Part shown: positions 23,979 through 36,046 of the stretch, one piece after another
Numbering within the stretch: the first letter of the stretch is position 1
How the letters are laid out: every line of letters begins with the position of its first letter
Assembly: GCA_036873135.1 (NCBI GenBank)
Contig: JAPTYO010000007.1
Location: forward strand, 10,150,763-10,214,762
Length of the DNA: 64,000 nt
Source of the DNA: Clarkia xantiana subsp. parviflora
Taxonomy: Eukaryota > Streptophyta > Magnoliopsida > Myrtales > Onagraceae
Direction of reading: 5' to 3'
Translations under genes and position numbers: made by a program
Notes under the pieces: model-generated
What the model saw: only the letters and a program-made list of their open reading frames with translations
Databases searched by the model: none
Told to the model about the DNA's origin: nothing

Positions 23979-26900
23979 ATGGTGGAGAAACCAAATCAAG
24001 TCAATGCTGGCCTCAAATCATCGACCCCAGCCATGCAGGCGATCCCCAAATCCTCAGATCTGCTATCGCAGTACTTCTCCATCAGATCGTTCAAGCTCAA
24101 GACGAAGCAGCAGGAGCTCCTCGTGCGTGTCAGCATCCTGGCACTCGTCTACATTCTCGCCTTCATAACTCGCCTCTTCAGTGTACTCCGATATGAGTCC
24201 ATGATCCACGAGTTCGATCCCTACTTTAATTACAGGACCACTTTGTTTTTGACCGAGAAGGGCTTCTATGAGTTCTGGAACTGGTTCGACAGTGAGAGCT
24301 GGTATCCGCTCGGACGCATCATCGGCGGCACTCTCTATCCTGGCCTCATGGTCACTGCTGCCATCATTTACTGGGGACTGAGATTCTTGAGTTTTGCAGT
24401 CCACATTCGTGAAGTCTGCGTTTTGACGGCTCCGTTCTTCGCATCAAACACGACATTGGTCGCTTATTTCTTCGGGAAGGAAATCTGGGACACTGGTGCA
24501 GGGCTTGTTGCCGCAGCATTGATTGCAATCTGCCCTGGTTATATATCTCGATCGGTAGCTGGGTCTTATGACAATGAGGGTGTCGCCATTTTCGCCTTGT
24601 TACTCACTTTCTATCTGTTCGTCAAGGCAGTGAATACTGGGTCTCTTGCATGGTCTTTGGCCTCGGCTTTTGGTTACTTCTACATGGTATCCGCCTGGGG
24701 TGGTTATGTCTTCATCATAAATTTGATTCCTCTTTATGTTCTGGTATTGCTGATCACCGGGAGATATTCAATGAGACTGTACGTGGCTTATAATTCCATG
24801 TATGTGGTCGGAATGCTGCTTGCCATGCAAATCCGCTTTGTTGGTTTCCAGCACGTGCAGTCAGGAGAGCACATGGCCGCAATGGGTGTTTTTTTCCTCT
24901 TGCAGGTTCTTTTAAATCTTTTTTTTTTCGTAGTTTGGTTTGCACTTTGTACTGAAGTTTTTAAAGATGAAAAATCATATATCTGCAATTGGAAACGGAG
25001 GAAGTTCTTGAATTGGTTGATATGTGGTAAATAGTGACTATAAATAACTTGCTTGAGCTATTTGCTAAATGCAGCCTAGTCACTCACAAAGTCACAATGA
25101 GCATTTTTCTTCCTTTCCTGTTACCCCTTACAGAGATTAAACCCTTTCTTAAGTGTCTTAAACAATAGGCTAGAGTTTGCTGTAGGTTAACCTTAAAGTT
25201 CCATGATGATCATGCTCTGCTGGTTTTTAACTTTGTGGGTTGGGTTAGACATGTATTTGGAATTGCAAAGCGAGAAAGCTCTTGAATTTGTTGATTAGTT
25301 TAACGTCTTGGCTAAAATTTCTTTCTTTGAGTGATATACCAAATCGTATTGTGTTTAGTTTCCTTTCCATTTACTACAAGACTGAAAAATTATCTTTGAA
25401 AGTTAAATAATTGCTTAGAGTTCCCGTGATTACCACAGTGATTCTTTTCTGCAGGTCTTTTACTTCTTAGGTTGGGTGAAGCACCTTTTGAGTGACTCCA
25501 AACTATTTCAAGATTTTCTGAGGATCACAGTTACCTCTGCAGTTGCAGTGGGGGCTCTTGCAGTAGGTGTTGGCACAGCTTCTGGATATATCTCCCCATG
25601 GACAGGACGTTTCTACTCTTTGCTCGACCCAACATATGCGAAAGACCACATACCCATCATTGCCTCTGTTTCAGAGCATCAACCAACAGCATGGTCCTCT
25701 TTCATGTTTGATTTCCATATCCTGCTTTTCCTTTTCCCAGCAGGTCTATACTTCTGTTTCAAAAAGTTGTCAGATGCCACAATATTTATAGTAATGTATG
25801 GCCTCACAAGCATGTATTTTGCTGGTGTTATGGTTCGTCTGATTCTTGTCGCCACACCTGCGGTATGCTTGATTAGTGCTATTGCTGTTTCTGCCACTAT
25901 AAAGAATTTGACCCAATTAGTTAGAGCCAAGCCAAAGGTTGTCCAATCTGGTTCCATCAAAGGAGGAAACAGTGCAAAGGCATCTTCAAAGGTGAGATTA
26001 TTGGCTCATTTGATTTGGTTGATTTCTCACCTTTATTAGACAGATGCCAGTTAGTAGTTCATGTTTAATGTGTATGTTTGTACCCCATTTAGATGATTAT
26101 GTATTTACAGTCGGGTTTAATGAGAATTTCTTCACCACTATATCTCATCCTTCCAGTTTCTGTATATTGTTTTGTTAAAAGCAGGGTTTACCTGATCAAT
26201 CCCAGCCTATTCAAAGAAATGGAGCCATAGCTCTTCTTTTTGGTGCGTTCTACTTGCTCGCCAAGTATGCTAGCCACTGTACATGGGTCACATCTGAGGC
26301 ATATTCGTCACCCTCCATTGTGTTGTCTGCAAGAGGTGCCCATGGCAACAGAGTCATCTTTGATGATTATCGCGAGGCATACTTCTGGCTTCGTCAGAAT
26401 ACGCCAGCTGATGCTAAGGTGATGTCATGGTGGGATTATGGATACCAAATAACTGCCATGGGAAACAGAACAGTTATTGTAGACAATAATACCTGGAACA
26501 ACACTCATATTGCTACTGTTGGACGTGCCATGTCCTCTTACGAGGATGAAGCCTATGAGATCATGAGAGAACTTGATGTGGACTATGTGTTGGTTGTTTT
26601 TGGTGGTGTTACTGGTTATTCTTCTGATGATATCAATAAGTGAGTTTTCTCCGTGCTAACTTCAGTCCATCCATTGTATATAGAATATGACAGTACCAAC
26701 TCAAAACTGAAATTAATTAATTTGAACAATCCTGAATATGTATATGTTTGTTTATATTAACACTAGGCATTCTGATTTGCTCCAGATTCCTGTGGATGGT
26801 GAGAATCGGTGGTGGAGTTTTTCCTGTAATCAAGGAATCTGACTACCTTGTCAATGGCGAGTACCGTGTGGATAAAGGTGCAGCACCTAAAATGTTGAAC

Positions 26901-27550
26901 TGTCTTATGTAAGTTTCTTGGTCTTTTGTAAATAAATGGTTGATCTATTCTGTATAAGCTTACTCAAGCTTTAATATTAACACTATTGAGAAACACATGG
27001 AGAGTAATAAGTAGTATCGGAAGCCACTTCAAAACTTGGTCAAGATCTAGGTGCTAATGTTTTTACCTCTTTATTCAGGTATAAATTATCTTACTACCGA
27101 TTCGGGGAGCTGCAAACAGAATATGGCAGACCTCCAGGGTATGTTCTTGTTTTGTGATTTGACATGGAAACAATAACTGCATGTTTGATAAATTGAATAA
27201 GGTATACGAAAAAGAGAATGATGAATGGGAATAGTCGGGTCAAGAATGATAATTCCTTATAAGGGTGGAATTTGGAATCATATTCCAAACCTTATTTGCA
27301 GCCAAACATCTTCTTCATAATTTTGAATTCATATTCCTTGTGTATTCTTGTAAACAAACGTGTTGTGTAAGAGCTAGTAGTTTTGTGGGTGATAATGTGA
27401 TCCATATTATGATGGGGCAGGTATGATCGAGCAAGAGGGGTTGAAATAGGGAAGAAGAAGATAGAGCTGGAATATGTGGAGGAGGCGTTTACAACTTCTA
27501 ACTGGATAGTTCGTATTTACAAAGTGAAACCTCCCAAGAATAGGTGGTAA
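23979..27550 (+). CDS. STT3: STT3 catalytic subunit of oligosaccharyltransferase
   Basis: Six exons: 23979-24905, 25455-25991, 26185-26639, 26786-26908, 27079-27138, 27421-27550. Splicing is GT-AG and in frame, giving 743 residues. STT3 transfers the preassembled glycan from dolichol pyrophosphate to Asn in N-X-S/T sequons in the ER lumen. Visible family marks: '[15 protein letters not shown]' with the first acidic metal-binding motif (E78/D80), about a dozen membrane segments, '[10 protein letters not shown]' (SVSE at 380-383) and the catalytic-domain signature WWDYGYQ (570-576). '[19 protein letters not shown]' follows. Length and N-terminus fit the shorter of the two plant isoforms (Arabidopsis STT3B, about 735 residues, from memory), but I do not insist on A or B. 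The duplicated block starts 23 bp before the end of exon 1, so this is the only complete copy in the window. Confidence 0.95.
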
Positions 27551-29690
27551 GATAGATAGATCCATACTCCCATCAGCTACTCTACTTTCTCTCTTAGTTA
27601 TAGTTAAAGCAAGAAAGAAAGCAATGATTTCCATAGAGAGGAGAGTTTCAGGTGTTGCTGAAAGATAAGATAGACTCTTGATTTTGGTAAAAGAAGATTT
27701 TTGTCTTTATTGTTTTCTGAGGCTCACCATTTGTTTTATAATATGGTTGAGTTGAGTGATGGCCGGCCCCTCTTTAAGATGCTAATAAGTAATTATTATA
27801 TCCCTTTACTTGACTCCCTCATTTAGATGAGCGGATATAGATAATGTTCCACATCGTCCCTCACTGTTAAGATCTTGATACGTGTTCTGAGTGTAATTAA
27901 TTTTGTGATTTTTTTAAAAAACTTTACTTCAAAGGGTATCATTTTTAAACCCGACTAAACCTGCTAGCCAAATAAATTAATAAAATCAAAATGGATTGGA
28001 TTGGACTAAACCTCTCAAACTAACCAGTAATCGATGCAATGAAGTCGGGAACTTAGGAATTTTTGCTCCCAGAAATCTGTAATCACGACAACTCTCATTA
28101 ATCTATTTAAATTGCCAAGTTATCAGCCCGCATCGGGTTCTTCTTTGTTTTGTAATTGCTGGAGAAGTTGATGGAGTTCCATGGTTTAAAATTGTGTTGG
28201 AGGCTACAACAGTTGCATGTTTACATGCGATCAAGTATCAAATTGAACGGAAATATATGTTCGGATTAATTAATTATACTACTCAGATTGGGGCTTTATC
28301 AGATGACTGATAAAATGCGCTAACTGCATTAATATTTCTTCTGCTTTTTGATATAAGATGAATGAATATCTTCAAGTGTAAGATCACTTCATATTTTCTT
28401 CTCAGTAAAAATACTTATATACTCATGTTGGAATTATCTACCACAATTAAAATATACTTGAATCCATCATTAGTTTGGTCTCCACACCTCATAAGTAGAA
28501 TTAGTCAAGAAAAGAAATGAGGAATTCCAGATGGATGAGAGTGAGAGATCTCCCAAAGCATCAACTCTATTTCATTCTTAGTTTCATCGATGGTTACAAA
28601 GTGACTATATATAGCTAAGTAACAGAATTGTAACTTTATATCCTACTCTATCTTAAAAGTACAAATTGTCTCTCCAACTTTTAACTAATATACCCCTATG
28701 ATCCTATTCCCCTGAAGCATTGCGCCCTGAAACGTTGCACTTTGCTGTTTTCACTAAACAATTTTTTCACTTCTCGTTGCAAATCTTCAACACCGCTTCC
28801 ACCACCCTCTGTCGGTGTGGAAAGGCATGCTCTTGGTTGGTTTGAAAATTGAAAAAACCTTGACTCTAATTTTTTTTTTTTTAAATTCATTATCTTTCCT
28901 TCTTTACAATTTTTCATTTCAATGTTCTCTTTTTTGTTCTTAGTGTTTCCATTAATAGTAGGACAATAAAACTTATACGAAGTGACAGAAATCTCATGTA
29001 ATACCATCCATATTCATGTATTTAACTTTGTAGGCCTTCAACAACTCTTATTCATCTTATCAACCAAATATTACAAGTACAACCATATCTCTATTTAGGT
29101 TAGACAATTCGAGCTCCTCACAATTTATACTGATTGGATCTTCACTATGAAACTTTTATGCTATAAATTTGTTCAAAATATACGAAAAGTGCATTTTTAT
29201 TATATGACTTTCGAATTGAATCAATTCTTGTTTTGACGTCAGTATGCTTTAAGGGAAAGATACTACATTTATGTTCTTAGTAGCATTCCGCGGTCTATTC
29301 ATGTAGTGTATCTTTCTACAAATCATATTTGATTTTTCTTCGTTAATATGTGATTATCAATGTACTGAGAGGCTGTAAATTGTGTGTTGAGAAAAGATGT
29401 GTGAAAAACCTTATTGGTGTCATTGAAAGTCACCTTTAACTACCTACTTATCATGTTTATGTATTGGCTTTCGAAAAATTATCTTCATCTTTGCTTAGGT
29501 ACTGATGTTTTTATTTATGTACTGTTAATCTGAGATGTTGCATAAGAATTAATAGTTGGGCATCAAAATTGGAAGTTAATAAGGTGATTAAATATATTAA
29601 TTTTTCGTTATATATATTTCTTTAATTTTTTAAGTATGTTTAGTAGTGATTTTTATATTTAATTAATGATATTTTTTAATAATGTTTAGG
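27551..29690. other. Intergenic DNA between STT3 and tRNA-Phe (copy 1)
   Basis: Includes the STT3 3' UTR (to about 27740). The stretch 28430-28830 has features reminiscent of a decayed LTR (on the minus strand, a TATATATAG box followed by GAGATCTCTCACTCTCATCC), but no partner or target duplication was found. A 103-codon minus-strand frame at 28696-29007 is not convincing. The same sequence recurs at 54102-56240. Confidence 0.45.
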
Positions 29691-29728
29691 CTATATGCAC
29701 GTGCAAAGCGCGTGCTAAAATCTCTAGT
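29691..29728 (+). mobile_element. Putative Helitron 3' terminus
   Basis: A small hairpin GCACG...CGTGC (29697-29701 with 29711-29715) is followed nine bases later by CTAG (29724-29727) and then T, the classical Helitron 3' layout (hairpin then CTRR inserted before T). Upstream sequence is AT-rich. No 5' TC end or Rep/helicase gene was found, so the full element is undefined. Repeated at 56241-56278 in copy 2. Confidence 0.4.
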
Positions 29729-30774
29729 AACTAATAAAAGAGAAGATAAAAGTAGGTCCCTAAGTTTGTAAGCGAAACTAAGATCCCTATTATTTCTAAT
29801 ACTTCTATATAATGTTAACAAAGTTAACAAAGTCTTCACCATATGAATAGCTTCCATAACCAGGTATTTTGCGACTTTATTCGTCTTATAATAGGCATGT
29901 TGGAATACTCAATGATTAAATTTAGAGCTTCCTTAGCAACCATTTCCACTTGTACAAAGTCAAGTCCAAATGCAAAGTTAAAGCATATAGTAAAGTCGGA
30001 ACTTTTTCACTAGACTATTAGTAATTCTTAGTCTTTTCTGAAAACCACTCATCAATTCGTCGAAATTGTTGCAAATGATTCTCTCCACCCGCTCGACATG
30101 GGTTTCAAATAATTGATTCATGCGTGTTCAATTGAACCTAGTCATGGGGAGGGGATATTGTTTAACTTGCATGAATCACAATAACTTCGGTCATATGACA
30201 TTAAAACACACTTATATATAAGTTACAGGGAGAGACATTTGTCCCCTCACTTGTATGTGGGTTTGCAACTGCCTCGAAAGGTTTGCGTTTTTCACATTCA
30301 ATTGAACAAGGAATGGCCAAATTACATGTTCTAGCCGAACAGGTTCAGATATTAGTACATGTTTGCTAAAACTAGTTCGTAACTTTTTTTTTTTTTTCCA
30401 CTCATATCATTTTGAACCGGTTCGAATTTTTTTTTTTTTACTGGTATGGACCGAACCGATTCAACCAGTTCAGCTTCAGTCCTAGAAAAGTCCAACCAGG
30501 TCGGTGTTTTTGCCTATTAAGCGGCTAATAAGTCTTTTAATAGACATTCCACCTGTTATTTTATTGTGAAAGACTAAATTGCCTCGTTCCGTTATAAGTA
30601 CCTCCGTTATGTCAATTCTAAAGTGTTTTTTTTTTTTTTTTAAATCGTAATTCTTAAGTTGAACTACGTATCTTTCTTTCCTTTTCTTTTTGCCAATGAA
30701 CTAAGCGTGTTTCACATAAGAAAAAACTGAACTAGTGTAGTTTGTTAATGTAAATACTTATACTTAATCAAGAA
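29729..30774. other. Intergenic DNA upstream of tRNA-Phe (copy 1)
   Basis: AT-rich with three poly-T runs (near 30387, 30429 and 30626) and a short inverted motif (GAACCGGTTC / CCGAACCGATTC). No gene supported. Confidence 0.45.
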
Positions 30775-30779
30775 GCGGG

Positions 30780-30822
<43 letters not shown>

Positions 30823-30847
30823 GCGTGTTCGATCCACGCTCACCGCA
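30775..30847 (+). tRNA. tRNA-Phe (anticodon GAA), copy 1
   Basis: 73-nt sequence with paired acceptor ends GCGGGGA...TCACCGC plus discriminator A. The D-arm is GCTCAGTTGGGAGAGC, the anticodon loop CTGAAGA gives GAA, and the T-loop GTTCGATCC contains the internal promoter B box. CCA is not encoded, as expected for a nuclear gene. A T5 Pol III terminator lies at 30849-30853. It matches the usual plant cytosolic tRNA-Phe layout without mismatched stems. Confidence 0.97.
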
Positions 30848-30853
30848 ATTTTT

Positions 30854-31373
30854 GTTCTTCAACAAGAAATAAGAGATGGCAAACAAACATGCAAGTTCAA
30901 GCTTATCTAAGAAGGTTCTTACCACAAAAGAGAGCTCATCCAAATTGCCCAGCCCAGAAACAATACACAACTCTAATTGGCTTTCAACTATTTACTTTTA
31001 AGTTCAACCAAAAATACAAATATATATAGTAGAGAAATATTGGTAATTTTGTTGAATCAAATTCAAATATATTTGAAGTTTTTCAACTCCAAATAACTCT
31101 TTTATTTACACCCATTATGAGAATACTGCGACTGTCTTTTCTTCTTTAGTTCTTGTAGTAATTTAAAGCTAGTATAGCAAAGACAAGTTTCACCCGATTT
31201 GCCAATTGTTGAACTAGTAGTAGTAACTTGGCTAACAAGAAAATCTTTCCAAAAACATGTTTAACTAACGAGTATTTCAAAGAGTACACGAGAAAATGAA
31301 TTTTCAAACAAAACGTGAAAAAAAAGAGAAATTCAAGGAATGAGAATCCACTGAAATAATACTGATGATTTAT
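30854..31373. other. Intergenic DNA and BTF3 3' UTR (copy 1)
   Basis: The right part should be the 3' UTR of the minus-strand BTF3 gene. Otherwise AT-rich and featureless. Confidence 0.5.
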
Positions 31374-32753
31374 CTATGATGCAGCAGCATGGCCTTCCTC
31401 AGCAGCAGCAGCCTCGAACGTCTCTCCAGGAACAAGATCGGGAACCTCATCATCGTCATCTTCACCTTTCTCTTGGCCAGCCTTTTCATCAAGACCGCCG
31501 CCTTTCTGCAACTGTTCTGCTAGCTTCCTCAAGTTGTCCAAATTATCAGGCCCTGCACATTTTTCCAATCATACAATATATAGACATCAAAAACAAACTT
31601 ATAATATGTATATGTACAGCATCTCAAGAATAATATTGAGCTGCAGCAGCAGCAGCATAGTAAAATGAAAATAGACTTACCTAATTGGTTAAGGATCCCA
31701 GGAAGAATATCTGTCAATTCTGCAAAAAATTGACTCGATGAATACACATTGACATAAATAACAGATCACGGAAGGATATGAATAAACTAAACCCAATGTC
31801 ATTAAAGCAAAACCTAAAGCTAGAGTAGCAGCAGAACTGACATAATTTTCACCAATAAATAGGATTCCAGTTGGTTTAGGGTCCTTACTCTTAGTTTGGG
31901 GAGTGCCGCTAACCACCCATGTATTTGCTTGAATAGACGCTTGAACTGATAAACAGAAAGAAGTGAGGAAAAGTATCAATAACTTCCATTTCTAGACGAA
32001 AAAGGTTATACGCTGTAGGTTGCAGATTAATCAACCTTTTGGGTTCAGAAACTGGATGACGTAATCGTCCTTAAAAATGTTAACTTCCTCAATAGCAGGG
32101 ATGCTATTTACTCCAATTCTCTTCAAGGTACTCTGAAGCCTTTTATCATCAGTTGTAGTGGTCTTGTGAATAGCCTTCTTCTTTCTACAGTCAACTAAAG
32201 TTTCATTAAACATTGAACCAAATAGCTCAAGAGTTTTTCTTGTATAATAAGAAGAGGAGACCAATGCATTCCTTCAGTAAAAAACCACAAACAAAAAATC
32301 CCCACAAGACTGTAATCTATGGCTAACTAGTAATTGCTTCTGAATAGCAGTTGGCAGGAAACAAGATCCAGTACTTTAATGAAGCTATCCTTCAAATTAC
32401 AAAAAGTAGCCGAAGCTCTACCTTTGGCCTGCTAAAGTGTAGAACTTGGATTAGCTTGAAACAATCGTAGTGATGTAAGATTCTTAATTTTAGTTTAGAA
32501 TGGTAAAGGTTATAAATCTAAGGTGTTTGAATAGAACAGCCTTATGCTCAAAGCATCTAACATATGGTTAGCTAAAAAATTGTCTAGTTTTTCACTTTTT
32601 CCGAAAGAAACTATCTGTTTCTTATTCTTGACAAGATACTTTTTAGTTTGCAGGCAACTAGCTAGAAGTTTGACTAAAGTAGCACCTTCTCACGGTTCCT
32701 TTCCCTCCTGTGCGGACAGAACCCGCCATCTTCATCAGCTTGTCCCGGTTCAT
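31374..32753 (-). CDS. BTF3: BTF3 / nascent polypeptide-associated complex beta subunit, copy 1
   Basis: Five coding exons on the minus strand: 32686-32753, 32036-32184, 31889-31945, 31681-31719, 31374-31552. GT-AG splicing keeps frame and gives 163 residues, the normal size. The N-terminus is [20 protein letters not shown], followed by the ribosome-contact basic motif RRKKK, then '[20 protein letters not shown]' and '[12 protein letters not shown]' of the NAC domain. The tail is acidic ([21 protein letters not shown]). The protein pairs with NAC-alpha at the ribosome exit site and shields nascent chains in the cytosol. An AG directly abuts the ATG, and a GT donor lies at about 33375 after a leader-like exon (about 33377-33450), so a 5'-UTR intron of about 620 bp is likely. 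Present again, intact, at 57923-59302. Confidence 0.94.
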
Positions 32754-33479
32754 CTGCATCACAGTGGATAAAGGCTCGAGTAAGTGCCAGAACATTTCTA
32801 TCTAAGAAGTGACATTAACTAAAATAGTAAAATACCAGCAATTTCAGGACAGGTGATAATGAAAAACTCAATAGGAAGACACATGAGCAAGCACACAAGT
32901 GACAAGGGTCAAGAAACAGTATGAAACAAAGTTCAAATTGCTGTAGTCTTAAAAGAACTAAAGCGATTGTCATGGAAAACCAATTCCCTTATGAAATCTG
33001 AACTTGTGTTTTATCAGCCAAAGATATGTCAGTTCCACAAAAGCAAGTACTCTTATTCTATTACTAAACAAGGCATTTATTGCTCAAATGCCAAATTTAC
33101 CATACAATGACAACCATGAAAAGTAATTGTGTAATAAGATGTAAAACCGGAACGTCTGTGGATTTCCACAAAAAACGATAACGAGTACCTAAACTACAGA
33201 AAAAATCCAACAGTGACTAGGAATCAGGAAAGGTAATTAAGAACAAGAAACCTAACCCTAACGATTGGCTTTTGGTACAAATCACCTAGAATTAAGCCAC
33301 AAAAGCAGTGATAAGAGATTATGTAAGTCAACGAAGATAAGGTCTGAGGGATTACAGGTCCGAGAATCCAAGTACCTTTGATTCTGAGGTGGTTTAGGGT
33401 TCGAACAAGGAACGGAGAAGATGAGGATGAAGAAGATAAGAGTGGAGTGACTCCAGTCGGCGCTGCTAGGCTATGCTAG

Positions 33480-34103
33480 TGTCGGCTTGGCGCCTCCTAT
33501 TTCGCGCATACACAGCAATCTAACGGTGACCAGCACTTATATAACACGTGTCAACATCTCTATGGCCAGTGAATTTCTTTAGCAAAAAAAGAACAATATA
33601 GGCCCGTAATTAGGGATTTTTGCATAAATTACCCAAAACTCTTAAACGTGTCCATTTTGTACACTGAAAAATGCTGTCTCAATCAACACTTTTGCACATT
33701 TCATTATTCCAATTTACTTACTACTCTCAATGAAAGAATAGTTCTCATACATTACTGTTACATTAGTCATTAATTAGACTGAATCATTAGTTGCTATAAA
33801 ATAACTGAAGACATATTGTTCCCTCATTCCCTCCCACTGTAACTTGGGACACAAGGAACCCATTTATTTGAACCCACAAGTCAATAACGTTGTCAGAATA
33901 ACTGTTGATAGAACTTGACGTAGGCATAGTAGGTTATCAACAGGGCCGTTACAGTGAGGCAAAACCAATTCCATGGACACGACACTCTTTCTTGCTTTCG
34001 TGTCGAAATTGACGTTGTCGGTGTATCCTCGACCCTGAGACCATCCAATAATGTTTCTATAAGTTAGCATGTATCTTTCTTTCTTTCGAGTCATAACCCG
34101 ATC
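33480..34103. other. BTF3 promoter region and sucrose synthase 3' flank (copy 1)
   Basis: The BTF3 upstream region (minus strand) includes an ACACGTGT G-box-like palindrome at 33544-33551. The remainder would be 3' flank of the downstream sucrose synthase, also on the minus strand. A 76-codon minus frame at 33864-34094 might be an alternative last exon of sucrose synthase, but I could not join it in frame. Confidence 0.45.
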
Positions 34104-34938
34104 TCAATGATCAGACACAACATGATACTGACAAATATTTGAGACATCATTGTACCTTGGAGTTACTAGTGTTGGTTCTGGTGGCGAAAGAGATGGTTTC
34201 TCAGAATTAGGATCGGTGTTTGCCTTCGGCTCCAATGTTTGACTCGAGTCAATCGGATCCTCAATCGGGACTGGTACACTCTTCACCTGCAGTTATAAAC
34301 GAACAGGTAAATTCTCGATTAATCGGGTTGCTTAGAGTAGAAGTAATCGGTTTAGTTAAATATGTGCTTACCAAATTCCGAAGCTGGAGTCCGTACAACA
34401 TCTGTATATATCTGTGCTTAGCCACTTTCTGTTCCTTGTTGAGCTGCCTCCAGAATCCATAGACAGATCCCATGTTCAACACCTTCTTTGCATATATCTT
34501 CCATGTGTAGCTGCACATATAAGCTCGAAATTAGATCGAGTCAAGATAACGGGCTTGAAGACGTGGCATTACTATTGTGTTTCTTTACTTACCACTCGTA
34601 GATTCTTTGTAGACCCCCACTTGAAATCTTCTTCCAATACTCGGAATCCTTCTTGCACGTCTCAAAGAAATCAGCGATTTTGTTGCTCGACTCATCCCCA
34701 TTGTTCGGGTCGATGTGGAAGCCCGAAACACCATCGACAATGATCTCGGCAGGCCCGCCTTGGTTGGTTGCGAAAGTGGGCAGCCCGCAGTTCATTGCTT
34801 CAATAACAGTCAGCCCGAAGGCTTCATAAAGTGCGGGCTGCACGAAAGCCCCCTTGGTGTCAGCAATGCACCGGTAGAGCTCTCCGTTGCGGTATCGGTC
34901 AGTCTGGGCCGCTATCCATCGGAACTGCCCCTTGAGGC

Positions 34939-35220
34939 TGTTGAAGCCCGTGAAGCCCGTCATTTGTTTGGCCCACTGTTGTGCTGATTGGTCCAGTCCA
35001 TCCAGCCCGGAAGTTGATTCAAACTAATTTGGACTTTGTATTGTTGGGCTTTGGCTCGTTTTGGCCCATTGTTGGTCGTTATATCAATCTGTGACTTTGT
35101 GTATTGTTTCAGGATCAAACTTGTGCACATTTAAAGATTGCGGTGCAATCTTGCATTAGTTTGCTAGGGTTTATTATATATTTGGGGTGATGAGAATATT
35201 AATGAGTCAACTCGTGTGAT
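34939..35220 (+). repeat. 5' LTR of copia element, left piece
   Basis: First 282 bp of the 5' LTR, interrupted by the CACTA insertion; it continues at 43385-43491. A TATA-like ATTATATATTT lies near 35173. Identical to the 3' LTR except for the last few dozen bases, where the 3' LTR has an extra 7 bp (ATTAATG repeat) and two substitutions. Confidence 0.93.
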
Positions 35221-36046
35221 CACTACTAGAGATATGGTCTTTACCGACAAAAATTATTCGTCGGTAAATATATAAAATTTCGTCGGTAAAAAATAATTTT
35301 GTCGGTAAATACATATTTTCGTCGGGAAAAGCTTTGTCGGTATAGGCGACGTCGGTAAATGTTTCACCGACGAAATTTGCCCCAAATATTTCGTCGGTAA
35401 ACACATTGATTTTTACCGACGACACGTTCGTCGGTAAAACTACTTAAATATCGTCAAATTCAAATCATATTTACCGACGTAAATATATTTTAGCGACGAA
35501 CCATATTTGGTCGGTATAGATTATTTACCGATGACTTTATTTTTGTCGGTGAATATATTTTACCGACAAAATAGTAGTCGGTAATATCTATTATCGACAA
35601 AACAATAGTTGTCGGTAAAAATTTTTACCAACAAATTCAATGTTAGTCGGTAAAGACTTATTTACCGACGATCTTGTTTTTGTCGGTGCAATCATTTACC
35701 GACTAATGAGTTTTTTCGGAAACAATCATTTACCGACTAATGAGTTTTGTCGGTAACAATCATTTACCAACTAAATATTAATTCGTCGGTAACGAGTTTT
35801 TACCGAGGAGATTATTTTTGTTGGTGTTTAAATTTTACCGAGGAAATTTTGTTGTCGAATTACATTCTACACCGACCAAATAAATATTTGTCGGTAACAA
35901 GTAATTACCGACGAAGTTCGAATCATCGGTAATATATATTTATTTATACCGAGGAAATTAATTTTGTGTCGGTAAACATACTTTTACCGACAAAATCTTA
36001 TATGTCGGTAATCTTATTTATCGATGAAATTTATTTTGTCCGTAAA
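35221..36046. repeat. Left subterminal repeat array of the CACTA element
   Basis: Dozens of copies of a 9-12 bp motif in both orientations (TTTACCGACGA / TCGTCGGTAAA), spaced about 15-40 bp, with divergent variants such as TTTACCGAGGA. Irregular spacing and orientation distinguish it from a CRISPR-like array. Confidence 0.9.

Noticed and set aside
28696..29007. 103-codon minus-strand ORF between STT3 and tRNA-Phe
   Set aside because: Low-complexity Lys/Asn-rich translation with no conserved motif; copy 2 does not retain the same frame through the T to G change and poly-T length difference.
30764..31029. ORFs on both strands overlapping tRNA-Phe
   Set aside because: They read through the tRNA and AT-rich flank; the tRNA explains the conserved sequence.
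33864..34094. Extra sucrose synthase exon (and 60413-60643)
   Set aside because: No splice junction joins it in frame to the preceding exon and the translation has no sucrose synthase similarity I recognise; left as a possibility only.
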